From positions 372,001-436,000 of the forward strand of contig CBDFGQ010000007.1 in NCBI GenBank assembly GCA_965247295.1: a stretch of 64,000 bases of DNA, given 5' to 3'. The notes under the pieces were generated by a model. It searched no databases and had not been told where the DNA came from. It was given only the letters and a program-made list of their open reading frames with translations. How positions within the stretch are numbered: position 1 is the first letter of the stretch; every line of letters begins with the position of its first letter. Shown in pieces: positions 41,819 to 50,559 of the stretch. Made by a program: the position numbers and the translations under genes. The DNA comes from CBDFGQ01 sp965247295. GTDB taxonomy: Bacteria; Chloroflexota; Dehalococcoidia; Lucifugimonadales; JAGWBF01.

Positions 41819-43765
41819 ATGGTTACTCTAACCGGGACGCTAAGCGGGGTGCTGCGCCGGCCCACCAGCTACGAAGGGTGGTGGAGCTGGGTCACCACTG
41901 TTGACCACAAGAGGATCGGGATCCTGTATGGCGTGACCGCCATTATTTTCTTCCTGCTGGGTGGGGTAGAGGCGCTGATGATGCGCGTGCAGCTGGCGGG
42001 GCCGGCCCAGGACATCGTAAGTCCCGAGGTCTACAGCCAGCTGTTTACCATGCACGCCCTGACGATGATTTTCCTGGCGATAATGCCCCTGGGCGCCGCC
42101 TTCTTCAACTACATGATCCCCTTACAGATCGGCGCACGGGATGTGGCCTTCCCGCGCCTCAACGCCCTCAGCTACTGGATGTTCCTGGGCGGTGGCATCC
42201 TGCTCAATAGCGGCTGGTTCCTGGGAGGCTCTCCCAACGCCGGGTGGTTCGCGTACGCCAACCTGACGGACAACACCTTCAACCTGGGCCGAGGTATGGA
42301 CTTCTACATTGTGGGGTTGCTGGTGTTGGGCACGGCTTCTATGGCCGCTGGCTTCAACTTTCTGGTCACGATTATCAACATGCGTGCGCCGGGCATGTCT
42401 CTCATGCGAATGCCGGTCTTCACCTGGATGACCCTGGTAACCTCCTTTCTGATCATTCTGGCCTTTCCCGTGATAACCGTGGCGCTAATCGAGCTCCTGT
42501 TTGACCGGACCTTCGACACCAACTTCTTCCTGCCGGCCGGTGGAGGGGACCCCGTAATGTGGCAGCACCTGTTCTGGGTGTTCGGCCACCCCGAGGTGTA
42601 CATCCTGATCCTGCCGGCCATGGGGATCGTTTCCGAGATCCTTCCCACATTCTCCCGCAAGCCCCTCTTTGGCTACCCGATTGTGGTGCTTTCCGGCGTG
42701 ATCATCGGTTTCATGGGTTGGGGCGTGTGGAGCCACCACATGTTCACGGTGGGCCTGGGCCCAATTGCCAACGCGGTGTTCAGCCTGTCCACCATGGTCA
42801 TCGCCATCCCTACCGGAGTTAAGATCTTCAACTGGATGGGTACACTCTGGGGTGGGTCCATTAACATAAAGACTCCCCTCCTGTTCGCCATTGGGTTCAT
42901 CGCCATGTTTATCATTGGCGGTCTCAGCGGCATAATGCACGCCTCACCGCCCTCGGACGCCCAGCAGCAGGACACATATTTCATCGTCGCCCACCTCCAC
43001 TACGTGCTGTTCGGTGGCAGCATATTCGCGCTGTTCGCCGGCATTTATTATTGGTGGCCCAAGATCACTGGCCGCATGTTGGGCGACGGGCTGGGCAAGC
43101 TCCACTTTTGGATGACCTTCATTGGGTTCAACGTTGCCTTCTTCCCGATGCACTTCGTTGGTATGGACGGGATGCCGCGGCGGATCTACACCTACGACTC
43201 CGCCATGGGCTGGGACTTCTGGAATATGGTGTCCACCGTGGGCGCGTTCCTCATCGGAGCAGCCACGCTCATTTTTCTGCATAACGCGTTCCGCAGCCTG
43301 CGAAAGGGGGAGCTCGCTGGGAACGACCCCTGGGACGCCAGAACCCTGGAGTGGTCCATCTCTTCGCCGCCTCCCGTGTACAACTTCGCCGAGATCCCGA
43401 CGGTACACTCGCGGGACACCTTCTGGGACGAGAAGTACGGCAACGGCGAACACAACGCTCCAGTGCCTGTGGCCGGTGGCTCCGTGTCCAACGGCGGCCG
43501 CGAAGAAGACGGGGGGGTGCATGGCGTCGGCGTCTCGGAGCAGTCCGGGTACGGTCAGGTGGGCCATCACGGCATTCACATGCCGGGACTGTCCTACTAT
43601 CCGGTGCTCCTGGCCCTGGGTGTGATGGCGGCAGGCTATGGGGTCGTCTACCATGATACCCTCACCTGGGCCCTGGCCGTCCTGGGCCTGGGCGTGGCCG
43701 TGGTGGCCACATACGCGTGGTCCTTCGAGCCGGCCTCTGAGGAGCCCGAATCGGAGCACGAGTGA
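41819..43765 (+). CDS. coxA: Cytochrome c oxidase subunit I
   Basis: Catalytic subunit, 648 residues with at least 12 core helices. Heme ligands include H79 (FTMHALTM). CuB ligands are H257, H306 and H307 (WSHHMF), with the cross-linked Y261 in GHPEVY. E259 in that motif marks the A1-type proton channel. VAHLHYVLFGG holds the heme a3/a histidines. After a polar stretch rich in Gly/His/Glu (about 530-575) two more hydrophobic helices follow (about 590-630), an extension beyond the usual core. GGAGGGGGG precedes the ATG. A possible TATAAT at 41774-41779 could provide an internal promoter but has no good -35. Confidence 0.96.
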   Translation: MVTLTGTLSGVLRRPTSYEGWWSWVTTVDHKRIGILYGVTAIIFFLLGGVEALMMRVQLAGPAQDIVSPEVYSQLFTMHALTMIFLAIMPLGAAFFNYMIPLQIGARDVAFPRLNALSYWMFLGGGILLNSGWFLGGSPNAGWFAYANLTDNTFNLGRGMDFYIVGLLVLGTASMAAGFNFLVTIINMRAPGMSLMRMPVFTWMTLVTSFLIILAFPVITVALIELLFDRTFDTNFFLPAGGGDPVMWQHLFWVFGHPEVYILILPAMGIVSEILPTFSRKPLFGYPIVVLSGVIIGFMGWGVWSHHMFTVGLGPIANAVFSLSTMVIAIPTGVKIFNWMGTLWGGSINIKTPLLFAIGFIAMFIIGGLSGIMHASPPSDAQQQDTYFIVAHLHYVLFGGSIFALFAGIYYWWPKITGRMLGDGLGKLHFWMTFIGFNVAFFPMHFVGMDGMPRRIYTYDSAMGWDFWNMVSTVGAFLIGAATLIFLHNAFRSLRKGELAGNDPWDARTLEWSISSPPPVYNFAEIPTVHSRDTFWDEKYGNGEHNAPVPVAGGSVSNGGREEDGGVHGVGVSEQSGYGQVGHHGIHMPGLSYYPVLLALGVMAAGYGVVYHDTLTWALAVLGLGVAVVATYAWSFEPASEEPESEHE

Positions 43766-43794
43766 ACGTCATCGAGTAGGGGAGAACTGATAGG

Positions 43795-44502
43795 TTGCAC
43801 GAACCAGCGGCGGCAGGGCACGAGGTGGTGGAGGATACCACCACAGGCCTGAACCACCGAAAAATGTTGATGTGGCTGTTCCTGGGCTCGGACTGCCTCT
43901 TCTTTGGTGCCCTGATCTCCACCTACCTGGTTTACCGTGGCCAGAGCCTGGTAGGTCCCTTCCCCCAGGACGTTTTCAACATACCCACCACCTCCGTCAG
44001 CACCTTCGTGCTGCTCATGAGCAGCATGGCTATGGTGTTGGGGTATGCCGCTATAAACAGGGGGGACATCAAGGCCTTCAGGATATGGATCCTGTGTACC
44101 TGCCTCTTGGGTAGCACGTTTCTGGCGTTTCAGACCTTCGAGTTTTACGAGTTCGCCAACCACGAACGTGTGGTGGAGTGTACGGCAGCCTCCCCACCGG
44201 ATAAGTGTCCTCCCGGCGTGGCCGAGTATGAAGAGTCATACGGTCTCACTCCCAAGACAAACCTGTTCGGTACTACGTTCTTTATCCTGACGGGCTTTCA
44301 TGGCGCCCATGTCACAGTAGGGGTCATCTGGCTGCTCTCCATCGCGGGTTACTCTTTCTGGGGAGGCCGTAGAGCCCAGGGGATCCTGACTGACAGGCAG
44401 GCCCTTAGCGTGGACCTGGCCGCGCTGTATTGGCACTTCGTGGATATCGTCTGGATCGTCATATTCGCGGTAGTGTACCTCATCGGGGTGGGAGTGAATT
44501 GA
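43795..44502 (+). CDS. coxC: Cytochrome c oxidase subunit III
   Basis: 235 residues from TTG 43795 (GGGGAGAA upstream). Helices cover about 25-47, 62-82, 95-113, 158-185 and 198-230. Family signatures are KMLMWLFLGSDCLFFGALIS, TGFHGAHVTVGVIWLL with the conserved histidines, and ALYWHFVDIVWIVIFAVVYL. A ~35-residue loop between helices contains two cysteines (C134, C143), possibly disulfide-linked outside. Subunit III stabilises proton uptake in the oxidase. Confidence 0.94.
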   Translation: MHEPAAAGHEVVEDTTTGLNHRKMLMWLFLGSDCLFFGALISTYLVYRGQSLVGPFPQDVFNIPTTSVSTFVLLMSSMAMVLGYAAINRGDIKAFRIWILCTCLLGSTFLAFQTFEFYEFANHERVVECTAASPPDKCPPGVAEYEESYGLTPKTNLFGTTFFILTGFHGAHVTVGVIWLLSIAGYSFWGGRRAQGILTDRQALSVDLAALYWHFVDIVWIVIFAVVYLIGVGVN

Positions 44503-44556
44503 AGCTTTGGACCCCAGGGCCGCGAGAAGCCCGCGTCCCATTTGACGTGAGAACGA

Positions 44557-45300
44557 ATGCACATGGCTGACAGGCCGCAGATACGTCACGTGGCCCATCC
44601 AACACCGTTCACCTACTTCAAGGTGGCCATGCTCCTCGCCATCATGACGGGCGTGGAGGTGGGGGTTTTTTACGTCGATGCCCTGGAACCGGCCTTCCTG
44701 CCCATCTTCCTGATCCTCTCGGTGGCCAAATTCGCCCTGGTAGTAATGTTCTACATGCACCTCAAGTTCGACAACCGCCTGTTTTCCGGGGTTTTCGTGG
44801 GCGGGTTGCTCCTGGCGGTGGCCGTGGGCGTGGCCTTGATGTCTATGTTCCAGGTGCTCTCGGCCGTTGCCAACCCGGAAGAGGTGGCCGAGGCCGTGGA
44901 GGAGGTGGTCACTGTACCGGTACCGACGGTGCCCCTGGAGGCAGCCAAACAGGAGGCGGCTGCGGTGACCGACCCGGTGGCCCTGGGAGAACAGACATTT
45001 CTTAATGTTCCGGCCAATGTGGGGGCCCAGTCCCTGTGGTGCTACCAGTGTCACCTGATCGAGGGCGTGGCCGCCGGCCTGATCGGCCCGGACCTCACCC
45101 ATATAGCTACGGATGCGGGTGCCAGGAAGCCCGGAATGTCGGCGGAAGGGTATATAAGGGAGTCCATCGAGGACCCGGAAGCCTTCGTGGCGGCGGACGT
45201 GGACCGAGCCACGGCGGGTCTGATGACCAGCAGCATAACCTCTGGCCTGACGGGGGAGCAGGTGGACGGACTGGTTGCTTTCCTGCTGGCCCAGAAGTGA
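44557..45300 (+). CDS. Cytochrome c oxidase subunit IV fused to a c-type cytochrome domain
   Basis: 247 residues. The N-terminal part (about 15-105) is a three-helix prokaryotic subunit IV (CtaF/CoxD type): YFKVAMLLAIMTGVEVGVFY, LSVAKFALVVMFYMHLKFD and a third helix. An Ala/Val/Glu/Pro linker (105-135) then leads to a cytochrome c domain with heme-binding C162-x-x-C165-H166 (SLWCYQCHLIEG) and a likely axial M223. Subunit IV normally has no heme. With the cytochrome on CoxB, the complex would have two tethered c hemes. The second start ATG 44563 is possible. It follows coxC in the operon. Confidence 0.88.
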   Translation: MHMADRPQIRHVAHPTPFTYFKVAMLLAIMTGVEVGVFYVDALEPAFLPIFLILSVAKFALVVMFYMHLKFDNRLFSGVFVGGLLLAVAVGVALMSMFQVLSAVANPEEVAEAVEEVVTVPVPTVPLEAAKQEAAAVTDPVALGEQTFLNVPANVGAQSLWCYQCHLIEGVAAGLIGPDLTHIATDAGARKPGMSAEGYIRESIEDPEAFVAADVDRATAGLMTSSITSGLTGEQVDGLVAFLLAQK

Positions 45301-45463
45301 TGCCGGCGAGGAAAGGGGCGTCTTCCACTTTTCCTGGATCCCAGCGTTGCCCCTTATTGTCCGTTGGCATAGACATTCGTAAAACGCTCTACCCCGAGTA
45401 TCCAGCCTGGTCAGGTCGAAGACATGGGCGTCAAGATGTGCAGTCTGTTCTCTAGGGTAAAAA

Positions 45464-46279
45464 GTGGATTTTTCGTGGACAGCCTGGCACGGGCACCCCA
45501 GCGTAGTAATCGGCTTGGTGGTACTAACGGGAGCCTACCTTGCGGGAGTGGGGCCCCTGCGTCGGCGATACGGGCTGGCACCACGGGTTCCCAAAGGCCA
45601 GGTGACCACCTTCCTGGTGGCCGTCCTGGTCCTTTACATCGCCGTCCTCTCTCCCCTCCACGAGTTGGGCGACGAATACCTTTTCAGCGCCCACATGGTG
45701 CAGCACCTGCTGCTGACGCTTGTCGTGCCCCCACTGCTTCTGCTGAGTACACCTGGCTGGCTGCTCAGACCGGCGCTCGCCTTTCCGAGGGTCATGGGAG
45801 TGGCCCGCGTGGTGACGCTTCCGGTTGTGGCCTTCTTCCTGTTCAACACGGTCTTCGCTGTGTGGCATGTGCCGGCCCTGTACGAGCTGGCGCTGCGGGA
45901 GCGGGGCATCCACATACTGGAGCACTTGATGTTCCTCACGGCCGGGGTCGTAATGTGGTGGCCTATCTTGAGTCCCCTGCCGGAACTGCCTCGTGCTTCC
46001 TACCTGGTCCAGATGGTGTACCTCTTCCTGCAGCCCACGGTGCCAGCTATAATAGGAGCGATGATAGCCTTTTCCGACGGTGTGATCTACCGATGGTATG
46101 CGGAGGCGCCCAGGGTGTGGGGCATTTCCGCTCACACCGACCAGCAGGTCGGCGGACTGATTATGTGGGTCCCTGGCGGCCTGGCCTTTTTGCTGACCCT
46201 CACGGTGGTGTTTCTCGTATGGGCCAGCCAGGAGGAGTCGGAGGCCCAGCGGCAGAAGGCACCGGAGCTAAGGAGGTAA
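45464..46279 (+). CDS. ctaG: CtaG, caa3-type cytochrome oxidase assembly factor
   Basis: 271 residues and about seven membrane helices. Landmarks are LHELGDEYLFSAHMVQHLLL, WHVPALYELALRERGIHILE and DQQVGGLIMWVPGG, with several membrane histidines that could bind copper. This is the Bacillus-type CtaG (caa3 family), unrelated to the Cox11 type, and needed for maturation of the copper sites. Start GTG 45464 has only a weak ribosome-binding site. It is downstream of the oxidase structural genes. Confidence 0.9.
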   Translation: MDFSWTAWHGHPSVVIGLVVLTGAYLAGVGPLRRRYGLAPRVPKGQVTTFLVAVLVLYIAVLSPLHELGDEYLFSAHMVQHLLLTLVVPPLLLLSTPGWLLRPALAFPRVMGVARVVTLPVVAFFLFNTVFAVWHVPALYELALRERGIHILEHLMFLTAGVVMWWPILSPLPELPRASYLVQMVYLFLQPTVPAIIGAMIAFSDGVIYRWYAEAPRVWGISAHTDQQVGGLIMWVPGGLAFLLTLTVVFLVWASQEESEAQRQKAPELRR

Positions 46280-46336
46280 TTAGATTTACGGGATGACGTA
46301 TGGTCGCGCCCATTTCCCGGCGGGGGAGGTGTCCCC

Positions 46337-46534
46337 TTGAACCGTCCGCCCCTGCCCTTTGTGCTGCCCCTGGCCGCGGTCCTGTTCATCGTCCTCTGGG
46401 GTGGCGGACTCGGAGTCGGCTTCATCCTCTTGAGCATGACGGCGGTGGAGGAATGGGGGGCCGTCATCATAGGTATGGGCCTAGTGGTGGGGGTGCCGCT
46501 GGCTGGCGCTCTCCTGACCATGCCCAGGCGCTAG
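46337..46534 (+). CDS. Small two-helix membrane protein
   Basis: 65 residues from TTG 46337, with GGGAGGTG six bases upstream. Two hydrophobic segments (FVLPLAAVLFIVLWGGGLGV and GAVIIGMGLVVGVPLAGALL) are joined by a short acidic loop. No family recognised. The oxidase-assembly setting between ctaG and SCO1, and the good ribosome-binding site, favour a real gene, perhaps a small oxidase accessory protein. Confidence 0.6.
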   Translation: MNRPPLPFVLPLAAVLFIVLWGGGLGVGFILLSMTAVEEWGAVIIGMGLVVGVPLAGALLTMPRR

Positions 46535-46577
46535 GGCACCCCCGCGCCGGTTGGTGGCCATATTGGGGGACCGCGAG

Positions 46578-47279
46578 ATGATGCGGAACCTCCATCGCTG
46601 GCTGCAGAGGGGGCACGTTCCGGTCCTCGGCCTCCTTGTCCTCCTCGGCATGGCCTGCTCCGGCGAGGACTCTTTCCATGGCACCGTGCTCGATCCCGCC
46701 GAGCCTGCGCCGCCCTTTCAGCTCCAGGACCAATTCGGCCGTTCTGTGGCGCTCTCCGAGCTACAAGGCAAGGTCGTGGCGCTGACCTTTCTCTACACCT
46801 ACTGCCCCGACATTTGTCCCATCGTGACGGAGACCCTTCGCTGGACCCACGTAATGCTGGGGGATGAGGCGATGCACGTGGAGTTTCTGGCCATTACAGT
46901 TGATCCCCAGAGGGACTCGGTGCGGAGGGCCAACGGGTACAGCAGGGAGAAGGGAATGCTGGACAGGTGGCATTTCCTGGTGGGAAGTGAGGAACGGCTG
47001 CGGCCCATCTGGCGGTCCTACTGGCTGGACCCAGTGCGGGAAGTGTCCGGCCAACTCTCTGCGCCCGACCACGACAGGACAGGTGGCGTAGGGCCCGGGT
47101 CAGCCGCAGAGAGTGACGCCAACAATGGGACAACGACCAGTGGCTATCTGATCGGCCACAACGCCCCTGTTTTCCTCATCGACCGCCAGGGATACCGGCG
47201 GGTGGTGTTTACCGACCTCGGCCTCGACCCCCAGCCCCTTGTCCACGACATCCGGGTCCTCATTAAGGAAGATCCTTAA
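46578..47279 (+). CDS. SCO1/SenC-type copper chaperone
   Basis: Delivers copper to the CuA centre of CoxB; 233 residues from ATG 46578 (GGGGGA upstream). Lipoprotein-like signal VPVLGLLVLLGMAC. The thioredoxin-like core carries the copper-binding CPDIC (TYCPDICPIV) and the partner histidine in LIGHNAPVFLIDRQG. VEFLAITVDPQRDS is typical. A Gly/Ser/Asp-rich insertion of about 25 residues precedes the copper histidine. Last gene of the oxidase cluster, convergent with rplT. Confidence 0.92.
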   Translation: MMRNLHRWLQRGHVPVLGLLVLLGMACSGEDSFHGTVLDPAEPAPPFQLQDQFGRSVALSELQGKVVALTFLYTYCPDICPIVTETLRWTHVMLGDEAMHVEFLAITVDPQRDSVRRANGYSREKGMLDRWHFLVGSEERLRPIWRSYWLDPVREVSGQLSAPDHDRTGGVGPGSAAESDANNGTTTSGYLIGHNAPVFLIDRQGYRRVVFTDLGLDPQPLVHDIRVLIKEDP

Positions 47280-47316
47280 ATTAAAAGAGCGCCTCATATC
47301 ACGCTATGGGCGCTCT
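47280..47316 (-). terminator. Terminator of the infC-rpmI-rplT operon
   Basis: AGAGCGCC (47286-47293) pairs with GGCGCTCT (47309-47316). On the minus strand the hairpin is followed by TTTTAATTTAAGG, a U-rich tail. It lies about 25 nt after the rplT stop. It may also slow plus-strand transcripts from the SCO1 side, but the U tract is on the rplT side. Confidence 0.7.
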
Positions 47317-47340
47317 GGCATAGTTGAACGGCCGTTGGCT

Positions 47341-47700
47341 TCAGGGGATCTGGTGCTGCTGGGCCACGGTAACTATCTGCTGGAACGCCTGAGGGTCCCT
47401 AACGGCCAGGTCCGCCAGCATCTTCCTGTTGACCTCAACGTTGGCGTTCTTCAGCCCGTAGACTAGCCGGCTGTAGGTCATCCCCTCCCGCCTGCTCGCG
47501 GCCCCTATGCGAAGTATCCACAGCCTTCGGAAGTCGCCCTTCCTTTCCCGGCGGTGGCGATACGCGTGGCTCCACGCATGAATAAGGGCTTCCTTGGCCC
47601 ATTTATAGCTGCGGTGGGAGGCCCCCTGGTACCCTTTGGCCAGGGCGATGACCTTCTTGTGCCGACGACGTTTGGTAACGCCCCGCTTTACCCTCGCCAA
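47341..47700 (-). CDS. rplT: 50S ribosomal protein L20
   Basis: 119 residues, normal length. The basic N terminus RVKRGVTKRRRHKKVIALAK reaches into the ribosome, and RIGAASRREGMTYSRLVYGL is the conserved globular signature. L20 is needed for early 50S assembly and in many bacteria represses its own operon by binding mRNA. No autoregulatory fold could be confirmed by eye here. It follows rpmI after about 30 bases and ends before a U-tailed hairpin. Confidence 0.97.
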   Translation of the reverse strand: MARVKRGVTKRRRHKKVIALAKGYQGASHRSYKWAKEALIHAWSHAYRHRRERKGDFRRLWILRIGAASRREGMTYSRLVYGLKNANVEVNRKMLADLAVRDPQAFQQIVTVAQQHQIP

Positions 47701-47729
47701 ACCGATTCTCCCGTATTCTGCTTAAACTA

Positions 47730-47927
47730 TTATGAGTAGGGTATCAGTCTTTTGATCCGCTTTACATCGGACGGGCTGACCGGAATCTTTGCGGCGTACT
47801 GACGCCGCACATTCTTGGGTTTCTTGCGCCGCAGGTGGCTGCTCATTCTCTTGCGCCGCAGCAACTTGCCGGTCCCGGTTACGTGGAACCGGGCCTTAGC
47901 TCCCTTGTGTGTCTTTATCTTCGGCAT
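47730..47927 (-). CDS. rpmI: 50S ribosomal protein L35
   Basis: 65 residues: MPKIKTHKGAKARFHVTGTG and KLLRRKRMSSHLRRKKPKNV are diagnostic of L35. The ATG lies inside the last codons of infC (32-base overlap), with AGGTAGAGG serving as ribosome-binding site in the infC coding sequence, so translation is coupled. Member of the infC-rpmI-rplT operon. Confidence 0.97.
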   Translation of the reverse strand: MPKIKTHKGAKARFHVTGTGKLLRRKRMSSHLRRKKPKNVRRQYAAKIPVSPSDVKRIKRLIPYS

Positions 47928-48468
47928 CCTCTACCTGTACGGCCTTTTTCTCGGACCTCTTGGGGCCCGGCGCCAGCATCATGGACACGGACCTGCCTTC
48001 CGTGCCCGGGGCACCTTCCAGCCGAGCCTCATGCTGTATCTCGTCAGCCACCCGCTTCAAGAGGGTCATGCCTCTTTCCGGGTGGGCAAGCTCACGGCCT
48101 CGAAAGACGACGGCTACCTTGACCTTGGTGCCGTCGGCAATAAACTCCCGGACCTTGCGCATCTTGGAGAGGAAATCGTGGGTCCCTATCTTGGGACGAA
48201 AACGCACCTCGCGAAGGGCGGTATTCTTCTGGGACTTCTTAGCCTCACGCTCTTTCTTGGCGTAGAGATAGCGGAGCTTACCGTAGTCGAGGATCCTACA
48301 CACAGGGGGACTGGCATTTGGAGCCACCTCTACCAGGTCCAGGCCACGGTCCCTGGCAAGCTCCAGAGCTTGGGCAACAACCATCGTCCCCATTTGCTCC
48401 CCTGCGTCGTCTATCACGAGCACCTGGGGTACACGAATCCTCTCGTTAACTCTATATTCCTTAGCTAT
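47896..48468 (-). CDS. infC: Translation initiation factor IF-3, starting at ATA
   Basis: 190 residues when started at ATA 48468. This is the only start consistent with the family: an in-frame TAG lies two codons upstream, GGAGG sits eight bases before, and the peptide AKEYRVNERIRVPQVLVIDD is the canonical IF-3 N terminus. A GTG at 48423 would drop 15 conserved residues. The linker LRYLYAKKEREAKKSQK and the C-terminal domain (REVRFRPKIGTHDFLSKMRK) are complete. IF-3 rejects non-AUG starts, so a rare start on its own gene gives feedback control, as with AUU in E. coli. The last ~25 residues are an acidic tail beyond the usual end. Confidence 0.92.
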   Translation of the reverse strand: MAKEYRVNERIRVPQVLVIDDAGEQMGTMVVAQALELARDRGLDLVEVAPNASPPVCRILDYGKLRYLYAKKEREAKKSQKNTALREVRFRPKIGTHDFLSKMRKVREFIADGTKVKVAVVFRGRELAHPERGMTLLKRVADEIQHEARLEGAPGTEGRSVSMMLAPGPKRSEKKAVQVEDAEDKDTQGS

Positions 48469-48547
48469 GCCCTAGTCCTCCGGTGCGATTTCGGATAGGA
48501 GATTTGGGGGAAATATAATCCGACTATAGCACAGAGCCAAATGCAAG

Positions 48548-50326
48548 TCAATTCTGCCTCTCGACTCTGTGGCTGTCTTTCAATTCATTCTGGATGGTTG
48601 CAAGCAGATCGGAAAGGCCCATGGCGCCCAGGTTTTCCTCGCTTCTCAGCCGCACGGAGACGGTGCCCTGCCCGGCCTCTTCGTCGCCCACTACTAGCAT
48701 GTATGGGACCTTCTGCAGTTGGGCCTGGCGTATTTTCAGGTTCATGCGCTCCCTCCGGGAGTCCACCTCCACCCGAATGCGCTGGGCGCTCAGCACGTCC
48801 TTCACCTTATTAGCGTACTCCATGTGGCGGTCGGCGATGGGGATGACTACGGCCTGGACAGGCGCGAGCCACAGGGGGAAGGCGCCCCCGTAGTGCTCGA
48901 TGAGGATTCCCAAGAAGCGTTCCATGGAGCCCATGATGGCCCTGTGTACCATGTAGGGCCGGTGCTGTCTCCCATCGGACCCCTGGAAGGTGAGGTCGAA
49001 GCGCTCGGGCAGATTGAAGTCGAACTGCACTGTGGTGCACTGCCAGGCCCTGCCCAGGGCATCCTTTATCTTGACGTCGATCTTGGGCCCGTAGAAGGCA
49101 CCTCCTCCTTCGTCCATGTCGTAGTCCAGGTCCCGGCTATCCAGGGCCTGGGCAAGGGATCGGGTAGCATGGTCCCACATTTCCGGCTCGCCCACGAACT
49201 TCTCGGGCCGGGTGGACAGGGATATTTCGTACTCGGTGAAGTTGAATGTTTCCAGCAGCTCGAAGGTGAGGTCCAGAACCCCCAGCACCTCCTGGTCCAC
49301 CTGGTCGGGCCTGCAGAAGATGTGAGCGTCGTCCTGGGTAAAACCCCTGACCCTCATCAGGCCGTGGATAACGCCACTGCGCTCGTATCGGTAGACTGTG
49401 CCCAGCTCGCCGTAGCGCAGGGGAAGGTCTCGGTAGCTTCGCAGACCGGAGCGATATATCATGATGTGGAAGGGGCAGTTCATGGGCTTGATGTAATACT
49501 CCTGCCCCTCGATGTCCATTGGTGAGTACATGCTCTCGCTGTAGAAGTCCAGGTGTCCGCTGGTCTGCCACAGGCGAGCTCGACCCACATGGGGCGAGTA
49601 GACTACCTCGTACCCGTGCCTGTAGTGCAAGTCTTGCCAGTAGTCCTCTATGATGCTGCGGATCCGCCCGCCCTTGGGGTGCCAGATGATCAGCCCCGGC
49701 CCCACATCTTCGTGAACGCTGAACAGGTCAAGCTGGCGCCCCAGCCGGCGGTGGTCCCGCTGCTCCGCCTGTTCCAACAGATGAAGATGGTTGTCCAAGG
49801 CGGTGGGGGACTCGAAGGCGGTGCCGTAGATTCGCTGGAGCATGGGGCGGTCCTCGGTACCCCTCCAGTAAGCCCCCGCTATGTTGAGAAGCTTGAATGC
49901 GGAGATCCTGCCCGTAGATTCAACGTGAGGTCCCTGACATAGGTCAACGAATCCTCCGTGGCGGTAGGTGCTGAGGGGCTCCTCGGGAGGTATTTCGTCT
50001 ATAAGCTCCAGCTTCAAGGGTTGGTTGCTGAAAAGCTGGCGCGCCTCCTCGCGGCCAATGACATCCCGCTGGAAAGGGAGGTCACTGGAGACTGTCTCCC
50101 GCATAATGGTCTCGATCCGCTCCAAATCCTCTGGAGTAAAGGGCCGCGACACCTGGAAATCGTAATAGAAACCATCCACCGTCGACGGTCCTATACCGAT
50201 CGCCGCTTCGGGGAAAATCCGGACCACCGCGTCCGCCATCACGTGGGCGGCGGAGTGGCGCATGCGGTGGCGCAAGGCCACCAGCTCCTCGTCCTGCTCT
50301 CTAACGGAAACCGTCCTTCTTGCCAT
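48548..50326 (-). CDS. thrS: Threonyl-tRNA synthetase lacking the TGS domain
   Basis: 592 residues. The protein starts directly at the editing domain, with HSAAH (H24, H28) and DLCQGPH (C130, H134). The ~60-residue N-terminal TGS domain of most bacterial ThrRS is missing. Class II motifs follow (MNCPFHIMIYRSG, RVRGFTQDDAHIFC, AFYGPKIDVKIKDALGRAWQ with zinc ligands in the core), then the anticodon-binding domain (QAVVIPIADRHMEYANKVKD). It is upstream of infC in the same direction. No T-box consensus was found in the leader. Confidence 0.95.
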   Translation of the reverse strand: MARRTVSVREQDEELVALRHRMRHSAAHVMADAVVRIFPEAAIGIGPSTVDGFYYDFQVSRPFTPEDLERIETIMRETVSSDLPFQRDVIGREEARQLFSNQPLKLELIDEIPPEEPLSTYRHGGFVDLCQGPHVESTGRISAFKLLNIAGAYWRGTEDRPMLQRIYGTAFESPTALDNHLHLLEQAEQRDHRRLGRQLDLFSVHEDVGPGLIIWHPKGGRIRSIIEDYWQDLHYRHGYEVVYSPHVGRARLWQTSGHLDFYSESMYSPMDIEGQEYYIKPMNCPFHIMIYRSGLRSYRDLPLRYGELGTVYRYERSGVIHGLMRVRGFTQDDAHIFCRPDQVDQEVLGVLDLTFELLETFNFTEYEISLSTRPEKFVGEPEMWDHATRSLAQALDSRDLDYDMDEGGGAFYGPKIDVKIKDALGRAWQCTTVQFDFNLPERFDLTFQGSDGRQHRPYMVHRAIMGSMERFLGILIEHYGGAFPLWLAPVQAVVIPIADRHMEYANKVKDVLSAQRIRVEVDSRRERMNLKIRQAQLQKVPYMLVVGDEEAGQGTVSVRLRSEENLGAMGLSDLLATIQNELKDSHRVERQN

Positions 50327-50559
50327 TTCCTGCCTGTATATTTATGTATAGGGAGATACGCCACGTTGCACGGCCGCCTCCCGTACCTGCCCTGGCGTCA
50401 GGAGGCAGTATATCATAGGGCATTTCACTCCGGATATACCACGCCCGGCAGGCGTCGTGGGCGGATGGCGTGAGTTATCTGTCGCAGAGTGCGAGTGAGG
50501 CAGTTGCTTACCACGCCCAATCTGAGGCCCAGGGACACAATAACCAGGACCCAAGGGTG
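50327..50559. other. Leader region of thrS, no gene
   Basis: Transcribed leftward towards thrS. A possible -10 (TATGAT or TATACT around 50412-50420 on the minus strand) is seen without a good -35. The conserved T-box antiterminator sequence (AGGGTGGNACCGCG) is not present. Several GC-rich repeats (for example CGCCCGGC/GCGTCGTGGGCGG) could form local hairpins. Confidence 0.35.

Noticed and set aside
45424..46296. A plus-strand frame of 290 codons overlapping ctaG
   Set aside because: It is a Pro/Gly/Arg-rich shadow of ctaG, which has the real membrane and family features.
50327..50480. T-box riboswitch upstream of thrS
   Set aside because: The conserved AGGGTGGNACCGCG element and a terminator hairpin with U tract are not found.
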